A DNA stretch of 13,798 nucleotides from Candidatus Nanohaloarchaea archaeon (GTDB lineage: Archaea; EX4484-52; GLR71): contig DAOVVY010000007.1 of assembly GCA_030636885.1 (NCBI GenBank), positions 1 through 13,798 on the forward strand, given 5' to 3'. Both the position numbers and the translations under genes were made by a program. The notes under the pieces were generated by a model that saw only the letters and a program-made list of their open reading frames with translations, ran no database searches and was not told the origin of the DNA. Positions 1-5,842 of this stretch are shown in pieces; the first letter of the stretch is position 1; each line of letters starts with the position of its first letter.

Positions 1-2607
1 AATCTGTTCAAGGCAAAAAACGATAAGACAATGAAAAAGTTCTATGCGCTTGAGATGTTTCCTTATCCGGGAGGTAAACTGCACATGGGACACGTGCGCA
101 ATTTTTCACTAACTGATGCGGTCGCAAGATACAAGAGGACGACAGGACATAGTGTGGTCTATCCTAGAGGATACGATGCGCCTGGGCTTCCGTCAGAGAA
201 TGCGGCAATAAAGAATGATTCAGATCCTAAGACATGGACACTTAAATGCATTGAAACTATGAAAGCGCAACAGGAGTCGATGGGGTTCAGCTATGACATG
301 TCAAGGGAGACCGCAACATGCAACCCGGATTATTACAGATGGAACCAGTGGATTTTCCTGAAACTTTTCGAGAAAGGTCTGGCCTACAAGAAGACTGCGC
401 CTATCAACTGGTGCCCTGACTGCCAGACTGTTTTAGCTAATGAGCAGGTTGAGGACGGGAAATGCTGGAGATGCAAGTCTGTTGTCGTCAAGAAAGACCT
501 GTCGCAATGGTTCTTCAAGATTACTGATTATGCGGATGAACTTCTTGAAGATTTAAATAAATTAGAGGACTGGCCGGAAAAGGTCAAGACCATGCAGAAA
601 AACTGGATCGGAAAAAGTGAAGGTACAGAGATTTACTTTAAAGTTAAAGATATGGATTTAGAAATTTCTACATTCACCACTCGACCTGATACTATTTTTG
701 GAATTACTTATCTTGTGTTTGCGCCTGAACACCCGACTGTGAAAGAGTTGATCAAAGGCACAAAAGATGAAAAGAAAATAAATAAGTTCATCTCAGACGT
801 TGCTAAGAAATCTACAATTGAGAGGACGGCTGAAGGTAAAGAGAAGAATGGGATATTTACAGGGCGGTATTTCATCAACCCTGTAAACGGTGATGAGTGT
901 CCGATCTATATTGCAGATTATGCTATCATGGATTATGGTACTGGTGCTGTGATGGCCGTTCCTGCGCATGACAAAAGGGATTTCGCTTTCGCAAAGAAAT
1001 ACAAGCTGCCAGTCAAAGTTGTGATACAGCCGAAAGGTAAAAAACTTGATGCTTCAAAGATGAAAGCTGCTTATATCGAACCAGGTGTATTAGTCAATTC
1101 GGATGAATTTGATGGCACTGACAACGAAGCTGCAAAAGCTAAGATTACGAAATGGCTTGAAAAGAAAAGTTTAGGTAAAAGCACAGTCAACTTCAAACTA
1201 AGAGACTGGTTAATCTCAAGGCAGAGATATTGGGGCACACCGATACCTATCATATACTGTGATGACTGCGGTATCGTTCCTGAAGAGAATTTACCTATAA
1301 TTTTACCAGACAATGCTAAGTTTGATGGTAAAGGCAATCCACTAGAGAAAATTAAAGAGTTTGTCAATACTAAGTGTCCAATCTGCGGTAAACCTGCAAA
1401 ACGAGAAACTGATACCATGGACACGTTTGTTGATTCGTCATGGTATTTCTTAAGATACACAGACAACAAGAATGATAAGTTGCCGTTCGGTAAAGATCAT
1501 GAATACTGGATGCAGGTGGATCAGTACATAGGTGGTGTAGAACATGCAATTCTTCATCTTCTGTATGCGCGGTTTTTTACTAAAGCATTGAGAGATATCG
1601 GGCTTACTGATGTTGATGAACCGTTCAAGAAACTGTTCACGCAAGGCATGGTATTGAAAGACGGGGTCAAGATGTCAAAATCGATCGGTAATGTGGTTGA
1701 CCCAGGTATCATAATAAACAAGTATGGGGCTGATACTGCACGATTATTTATACTGTTTGCTGCGCTTCCAGAAAAGGAACTGGAATGGAGCGATAAAGGT
1801 GTTGATGCTTCGTATAGGTTCCTGAAAAAAGTTTACAGGTTAGTTGATGATAACAAAACAAAAGCTGAAAAGATTGATATCTCAAAGTTGGATGCTAAAT
1901 CTAAGTATGTGTTGAGTGTTATACATAGCACTATCAATTCTGTGACTGAAGACATAGAGAATTTCAGGTTTAGTTTTGCGATATCTGATATCATGGCACT
2001 TACTAGTGAAATTCAGAAATTGGCTTTAAAGAAAGATAAGAGTTCTAAAGTGGTTGTTGCTGAAGGTATTGACACGATTATTAAGCTTCTTGCACCGTTC
2101 ACACCGCATATTGCTGAAGAGATGTGGGCCATGGTGGGTGGTAAAGGATTCGTGTCTGAGTGGCCTGTATCCAATGAGGATTACATAGACAAGAAAGCCA
2201 TCCTGATGGAAAAGTTTGTCAAGGATACAGCAGCTGATGTCAGGCAGATCGTGCAGTTGATAGGTAAAACTTCCAAATCAATTAATCTTTATGTTGCGCC
2301 TGTATGGAAACATAAGATTTACGAACTTGCAAAAGCTAAACCTCAAAATTTGATAGCTGAAGTTATGAAAGATGCTGAGATGAAAGCGGTTGGCAAGGAT
2401 GCTTCCAAGTATGCGCAGAGCCTGATGAAAAGACCTGTGTTTATTGAGGTGTTATCTTCAGAAGATGAGTATCTGGCTCTGGCTTCGGGTCTTGACGTGT
2501 TCATCGATGAATTTAACTGCGAGATCAATGTCATAAGGGCTGATGAGTCTGAGTCTGATAAGTCTAAACGGGCTGAACCTGGGAAACCAGGTATTGAGGT
2601 ATTGTAG
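1..2607 (+). CDS. leuS: Leucyl-tRNA synthetase, bacterial-type core (5' end outside window)
   Basis: Charges tRNA-Leu with leucine in the cytoplasm and edits mischarged tRNA. Numbering from the Met codon at 31: HMGH signature 18-21, paired CPDC/CWRC zinc cysteines 128-148, CP1 editing domain with the threonine-rich TTRPD 216-220 and the conserved editing aspartate in AHDKRD (D314), a catalytic LRDWLISRQRYWGTPIP block, a second Cys4 (CDDC, CPIC), and KMSKS 547-551. The reading frame stays open through base 1 and the upstream codons (NLFKAKNDKT) fit the residues that precede the family's KFYxLEMFPYP, so Met 31 is internal and the true start lies upstream. Domain order and motifs are those of bacterial LeuRS, but the long leucine-specific insert before KMSKS is absent. 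The tail (DKSKRAEPGKPGIEV) resembles the end of archaeal/eukaryotic LeuRS. It converges with the next gene, with 5 bases between the stop codons. Confidence 0.96.
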   Translation, partial: NLFKAKNDKTMKKFYALEMFPYPGGKLHMGHVRNFSLTDAVARYKRTTGHSVVYPRGYDAPGLPSENAAIKNDSDPKTWTLKCIETMKAQQESMGFSYDMSRETATCNPDYYRWNQWIFLKLFEKGLAYKKTAPINWCPDCQTVLANEQVEDGKCWRCKSVVVKKDLSQWFFKITDYADELLEDLNKLEDWPEKVKTMQKNWIGKSEGTEIYFKVKDMDLEISTFTTRPDTIFGITYLVFAPEHPTVKELIKGTKDEKKINKFISDVAKKSTIERTAEGKEKNGIFTGRYFINPVNGDECPIYIADYAIMDYGTGAVMAVPAHDKRDFAFAKKYKLPVKVVIQPKGKKLDASKMKAAYIEPGVLVNSDEFDGTDNEAAKAKITKWLEKKSLGKSTVNFKLRDWLISRQRYWGTPIPIIYCDDCGIVPEENLPIILPDNAKFDGKGNPLEKIKEFVNTKCPICGKPAKRETDTMDTFVDSSWYFLRYTDNKNDKLPFGKDHEYWMQVDQYIGGVEHAILHLLYARFFTKALRDIGLTDVDEPFKKLFTQGMVLKDGVKMSKSIGNVVDPGIIINKYGADTARLFILFAALPEKELEWSDKGVDASYRFLKKVYRLVDDNKTKAEKIDISKLDAKSKYVLSVIHSTINSVTEDIENFRFSFAISDIMALTSEIQKLALKKDKSSKVVVAEGIDTIIKLLAPFTPHIAEEMWAMVGGKGFVSEWPVSNEDYIDKKAILMEKFVKDTAADVRQIVQLIGKTSKSINLYVAPVWKHKIYELAKAKPQNLIAEVMKDAEMKAVGKDASKYAQSLMKRPVFIEVLSSEDEYLALASGLDVFIDEFNCEINVIRADESESDKSKRAEPGKPGIEVL

Positions 2608-2612
2608 AAATT

Positions 2613-2864
2613 TTACCATTTTTCCAGATCTTTTATGATGTCGCCTTTTTTCTTCTTTTCAAAATGGATGTCCTCTAACGTCTTCATCCGTCTGTCCAGG
2701 TTTGATAATGTGCGCGATATCTCCACGAGAGCGATCCAGATCTGAGATATTGCCGGGTTCTCTGAAGCCTTATATGCCTGCTTGTAGGTGACTGTGTCTT
2801 TGGTTAGGTTTTCTAGGTCGTGGCGTGTCTGCGCGTCAAGCTTGTCTCTCCAATCTTTTGGCAT
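2613..2864 (-). CDS. Small helical hypothetical protein (83 aa)
   Basis: I do not recognise this protein. It is 83 residues, highly charged, without cysteines, signal peptide or membrane segment. The spacing of hydrophobic residues in residues 40-83 (IWIALVEISRTLSNLDRRMK, then a lysine-rich end) suggests an amphipathic helix or short coiled coil, so oligomerisation or a partner-binding role is possible but unproven. An A/T-rich TATA-like stretch (AATAAAAG on the minus strand, around 2884-2894) lies about the right distance for leaderless transcription from the ATG at 2864. It stands tail to tail with leuS and downstream of the desulforedoxin-like gene on the same strand, with 43 bases between them, so the two could be cotranscribed. 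Coding status rests on an intact frame filling the gap between leuS and the next gene. Confidence 0.6.
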   Translation of the reverse strand: MPKDWRDKLDAQTRHDLENLTKDTVTYKQAYKASENPAISQIWIALVEISRTLSNLDRRMKTLEDIHFEKKKKGDIIKDLEKW

Positions 2865-2907
2865 AGGTATATCTGGTTGCTTTAACTTTTATTAACTTTT
2901 GGTATGG

Positions 2908-3033
2908 TTATTCTTCTAAAAGTTCCATGTCTTCATCACAGCAGACCAGTGTTCCGCCACCCACTTTCGTTACGGTCACTTCATTACCGCAGACGTTGCA
3001 TCTGTAATGTTCATCAATATCTTTTGTTGCCAT
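2908..3033 (-). CDS. Desulforedoxin-like iron-binding mini-protein (41 aa)
   Basis: The 41-residue product matches the desulforedoxin fold, which is also the N-terminal domain of desulfoferrodoxin: YRCNVCGNEVTV at 10-21, a GGGTLVCC turn at 25-32 and DMELLEE at the end. The four cysteines (C12, C15, C31, C32; CxxC plus adjacent CC) are the ligands of the FeCys4 centre in that family. Such proteins carry electrons or deliver them to superoxide reductase. Here the superoxide reductase domain is absent, so it stands alone and, as in the family, probably dimerises. AGGTG (3042-3046, minus strand) sits about 8 bases before the ATG and can serve as the ribosome binding site; TATAATTAAAA further upstream (3061-3071) is a candidate promoter shared with the divergent FKBP region. 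The gene is short enough to escape most gene callers. Redox partner unknown. Confidence 0.85.
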   Translation of the reverse strand: MATKDIDEHYRCNVCGNEVTVTKVGGGTLVCCDEDMELLEE

Positions 3034-3093
3034 AGTGATTGCACCTATATTATATTGTATTTTTAATTATAAGAATCTGACGGATTGGCATAA

Positions 3094-3104
3094 CTTTTAT
3101 AAAT
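3094..3104 (+). promoter_or_regulatory. TATA box for the FKBP gene
   Basis: CTTTTATAAAT matches the archaeal TATA box. A start about 26 bases downstream of its centre falls near 3125, after an in-frame ATG at 3117, which supports translation from the ATG at 3150. Confidence 0.6.
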
Positions 3105-3149
3105 GTATTTGAGACAATGATTCGTAAGATAATAATATTTGTGATTGCT

Positions 3150-3815
3150 ATGAAAGACGGGGATTTTGTAAATATTGATTTTGTTGGCAGGATAAAAGAG
3201 AGCGGTGAGATATTTGATCTTACTGATGAAGCGCTTGCTAAAAAGAGTAACATACATAATCCGCAGGTCAAGTATGGTCCTGTCACTGTTGTTTTGGGTG
3301 CAAAACAGATCCTTCCCGGACTTGAGGCAGGCATCAAGACATTGAAAGTCAAAGATAATTCTGAAGTCGAGCTTGCACCTGATAATGCATTCGGTAACCG
3401 TGATTCACGCCTTATCAAGGTATTCAATCATAACCAGTTCAAGACACAGAACATCACTCCTATCCCTGGGCATTATATTGATTTTGCTGGTACTAAAGGT
3501 CGTGTGGTCAGTGTTGCGAGCGGTCGTGTACGTATGGATTTCAATCATCCACTCGCAGGTAAGACTTTGGTCTATACTGTTGCTGTCAATAAGATGGTGG
3601 AAGACGCAAGCGAGCAGGTCATGGCCATCGTGTCATATTATACTGCAATCTATGATAACATAAAAATTGATGTCAGTGGTAAGGCTGTGAAGATCACTTT
3701 GCCTTCAGGTTCAAATGTCCAGGCGGAAGCTAAAGGTAAGATCTCGGAGAATATAATCAAATATATCAAGTCTGTCGAGAATGTTGAATTTGCAGAAGTG
3801 TTTGCGAAGAAATAA
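3150..3815 (+). CDS. FKBP-type peptidyl-prolyl isomerase, long archaeal (SlyD-like) form
   Basis: Catalyses cis-trans isomerisation of prolyl bonds and acts as a folding chaperone, probably in the cytoplasm since no signal peptide is seen. From ATG 3150 the protein has 221 residues and opens with the family's typical MKDGDFVNIDFVGR. The FKBP core has VVLGAKQILPGLEAGI in its first half. The insert-in-flap chaperone region follows (ELAPDNAFGNRD, then a PIPGHYIDFAG segment), then the closing MDFNHPLAGKTLVYTV strand-turn. A C-terminal extension of about 80 residues, as in long archaeal FKBPs, has no motif I can name. A longer frame begins at 3117, but the predicted transcript starts after that codon and the extra residues (MIRKIIIFVIA) do not belong to the family. 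A GTGAT just upstream of 3150 may act as ribosome binding site. Confidence 0.92.
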   Translation: MKDGDFVNIDFVGRIKESGEIFDLTDEALAKKSNIHNPQVKYGPVTVVLGAKQILPGLEAGIKTLKVKDNSEVELAPDNAFGNRDSRLIKVFNHNQFKTQNITPIPGHYIDFAGTKGRVVSVASGRVRMDFNHPLAGKTLVYTVAVNKMVEDASEQVMAIVSYYTAIYDNIKIDVSGKAVKITLPSGSNVQAEAKGKISENIIKYIKSVENVEFAEVFAKK

Positions 3816-3851
3816 GGTGCGGAGAATTTATCTACGAGAAGTAGCATAAAA

Positions 3852-3866
3852 AGATATATTTAAATA
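3852..3866 (+). promoter_or_regulatory. TATA box for ftsZ
   Basis: An A/T-only stretch containing ATATATTTAAAT precedes ftsZ by about 60 bases. It predicts a leader of about 35-40 bases, within which GGGGAG (3908-3913) could be the ribosome binding site before ATG 3925. Confidence 0.5.
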
Positions 3867-3924
3867 TTTTATCACATCAATTAAAAATTAAGATTTGATA
3901 TTTATACGGGGAGTTGTTTAATAT

Positions 3925-5025
3925 ATGGAAGACATTATAAAAAATGCGGCTAATAGGTCGAGTCCAAAAAAGAAGAAAGCTCATTCAATTGATGATGAAC
4001 TGAAAAAGATGCTGGATAAAAGGCTTGCTGAGATTAAAGTTGTCGGTGCAGGTGGTGCAGGAAACAATACGCTTGCAAGACTTGCTGAGATTGGTATTGA
4101 AGGTGCAGATCTTCTTGCTATAAATACTGATGCACAGGATCTGCTCTATACTGATGCAGATGAAAAGATTCTTTTAGGTAAAGAAGTTACTGAAGGTCTT
4201 GGTGCTGGTGCTGATCCGTCAAAAGGTGAAGCTGCAGCTAAAGAGAATCGTGATGATATAAAAGATCATCTTGAGAATGCAGATATGGTATTTATTACTT
4301 GTGGTCTTGGTGGTGGTACTGGTACTGGTTCAGCACCTATCGTTGCTGAAGTCTCAAAAAAGATTGGTGCATTGACTATTGCTATTGTTACTTTACCATT
4401 TGCTATGGAAGGTCAACAGAGGCAGGAAAATGCTAAACACGGTCTTAAGAAATTAGAAAGTGCAGTTGATACTTTGATTGTCATCCCTAATGATAAATTA
4501 TTAGATATTGTTCCTGATGTCTCTATTGATGTGGCTTTCAAGGTTGCTGATGAGATACTGGTCAATGCTGTTAAGGGTATAACTGAGCTTGTCACTAAAC
4601 CGGGTCTTATAAATCTAGATTTCGCTGACATCAAAGCAGTCATGGGTGAAGGTGGTCTTGCTATGATCGGTATGGGTCAGAGCGATACTGAAAACCGAGC
4701 TGAAGAGGCTGCAATGAAAGCATTGGCTAATCCGCTTTTAGATGTTGATATAGATGGTGCTGACGGTGCACTTGTCAATGTTGTTGGTGGTGGTGACCTT
4801 ACACTTAAAGAGAGTCAGGAAGTTGTTAATTCTGTAACTTCAAGGCTGTCACCTGATGCAAAGATCATATGGGGTGCACAGATGGACAAGGATCTTGGTG
4901 ATTCTTTGCGGGTCATGCTTATTGTGACTGGTGTTAAGAGTCCGCAGATTTTCGGTACTGATGTTGCGTTCCATAAAGAAGGCACTAAACAGATTGAAAA
5001 AGATTTAGGTATTGAATTTATCTAA
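3925..5025 (+). CDS. ftsZ: Cell division GTPase FtsZ (FtsZ1 type)
   Basis: Tubulin-like GTPase that polymerises at midcell and organises the division ring. The 366 residues show the complete fold: a lysine-rich N-terminal extension (1-36), the nucleotide-binding GGAGNN turn (43-48), the tubulin signature GGGTGTG (129-135), a VIPNDKLL segment (186-193), and the T7 synergy loop NLDFADI (230-236) with the acidic residues that complete the active site of the next subunit. The C-terminal activation domain follows (LLDVDIDGADGALVNV, then IIWGAQMD). Wording closely follows archaeal FtsZ1, for example that of Methanocaldococcus. The C-terminus is short (ending DLGIEFI), with no obvious long linker. 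It has its own TATA box and is followed by T-runs, so it is probably transcribed alone. In Euryarchaeota ftsZ often neighbours secE-spt5; here it lies about 3.3 kb from them. Confidence 0.97.
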   Translation: MEDIIKNAANRSSPKKKKAHSIDDELKKMLDKRLAEIKVVGAGGAGNNTLARLAEIGIEGADLLAINTDAQDLLYTDADEKILLGKEVTEGLGAGADPSKGEAAAKENRDDIKDHLENADMVFITCGLGGGTGTGSAPIVAEVSKKIGALTIAIVTLPFAMEGQQRQENAKHGLKKLESAVDTLIVIPNDKLLDIVPDVSIDVAFKVADEILVNAVKGITELVTKPGLINLDFADIKAVMGEGGLAMIGMGQSDTENRAEEAAMKALANPLLDVDIDGADGALVNVVGGGDLTLKESQEVVNSVTSRLSPDAKIIWGAQMDKDLGDSLRVMLIVTGVKSPQIFGTDVAFHKEGTKQIEKDLGIEFI

Positions 5026-5028
5026 AAC

Positions 5029-5050
5029 TTTTTTTTATTTTTTTTTATTT
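5029..5050 (+). terminator. Poly-T terminator after ftsZ
   Basis: Runs of eight and nine T separated by a single A begin four bases after the ftsZ stop codon. This is the form of intrinsic archaeal terminators, without a stem-loop. Confidence 0.75.
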
Positions 5051-5157
5051 GATTTCTTATTTCTGGTTTAAAACGTTGGATTTAGCGTTATTTTGTAAGT
5101 TTTAAGGGTTATCATTATAATGTTTTGTGTATAATCAGTATGTACGTAAAGGTATAG

Positions 5158-5167
5158 CTTTTTAAAC
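5158..5167 (+). promoter_or_regulatory. TATA box for the orphan gene at 5191
   Basis: GCTTTTTAAAC is centred about 28 bases ahead of ATG 5191, which predicts a nearly leaderless transcript. The 165-base gap between ftsZ and this gene otherwise holds only the ftsZ terminator and AT-rich sequence. Confidence 0.5.
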
Positions 5168-5190
5168 TTTACGGGAGTATTGAATAACTT

Positions 5191-5766
5191 ATGGTTTCTG
5201 ATAGTGTTTCTAAGGATATGTCTTTGTCTGAATATAAGGATAGTTTGTTGAAAGAGGGATTTAATGAGGTTCATAGTCATCAGATTGAAGTGGATTTAAG
5301 TAATGTACTTTATAACGAAGTAGTTTGTGGTCCGGATGATATATTTTACAAAAATGTATCTATTTGGGTCAATTTAGATAAAGGGTATATTATAGAGGTT
5401 ACAGAGCCTTTATTTGATTATATGCAATATTCAGTAAATATGTATTGTGAGCTGGAAACATTGAAATGTTTTAACAGAATTAGTGATGTAAATAAATGGT
5501 TTAAAAACAATTTGGGTTGTAATGCGTATCGTGTATTGTTGGGGTTGGAAGATTTTACTCATACCTGTCATTTACAAAGGGATGTTAAATCAGATTTGCC
5601 TGAATATTTGTTAAAGCTTGAGATGTCTGATTTTTCTGTGGATGGTGTTAATTTATTAAAAACAAACAATGTTTGGACAAATTTTAATAAACATCCTTTG
5701 TATCTGGTGTTAAAGGATAATCTGGTTGATCCTGAAGTGAAAAATATGTTTGGTATTTCTGATTAG
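5191..5766 (+). CDS. Orphan hypothetical protein (191 aa), AT-rich
   Basis: I do not recognise this protein. It is acidic to neutral, soluble in appearance, without signal peptide or long hydrophobic segment. It contains four or five scattered cysteines that do not form a CxxC pair (for example VVCGPDD, MYCELETLKCF, LGCNAY, HTCHLQ). Aromatic and Asn/Asp/Lys residues are frequent. The DNA is clearly AT-richer than its neighbours: the block 5341-5400 is about 23% G+C by hand count, against about 47% in an ftsZ block (4201-4260), with codons dominated by TTT, TTA/TTG, AAT and GAT. That points to either weak constraint or recent arrival. It has its own promoter and is followed by the valS promoter, so it looks monocistronic. 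The intact 191-codon frame and the start placed by the TATA box support it being real. Confidence 0.7.
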   Translation: MVSDSVSKDMSLSEYKDSLLKEGFNEVHSHQIEVDLSNVLYNEVVCGPDDIFYKNVSIWVNLDKGYIIEVTEPLFDYMQYSVNMYCELETLKCFNRISDVNKWFKNNLGCNAYRVLLGLEDFTHTCHLQRDVKSDLPEYLLKLEMSDFSVDGVNLLKTNNVWTNFNKHPLYLVLKDNLVDPEVKNMFGISD

Positions 5767-5797
5767 GTCTATTTTTTGGGTTTACTTTTCAGATAAA

Positions 5798-5806
5798 TTT
5801 ATATAA
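5798..5806 (+). promoter_or_regulatory. TATA box for valS
   Basis: TTTATATAA lies 37-45 bases before ATG 5843 and predicts a transcript start near 5828-5832, giving a leader of roughly 12 bases. Confidence 0.55.
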
Positions 5807-5842
5807 TTTATTTATTCATTAACCTTTAGTCGGGTAATATTT

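Noticed and set aside
31..33. ATG 31 as the leuS start
   Set aside because: The frame is open to base 1 and the upstream codons fit the family's N-terminal region, so the gene is cut by the window edge.
1..2607. Bacterial origin of the whole window, from the LeuRS
   Set aside because: ValRS, FtsZ1, Spt5, P0, L12, RNase HII and the initiator tRNA are all archaeal.
3117..3149. Upstream start of the FKBP gene
   Set aside because: The predicted transcript begins after this codon, and the extra residues do not match the family.
3832..3844. Hairpin CTAC/GTAG as a terminator after the FKBP gene
   Set aside because: Only four pairs and no T-run follows.
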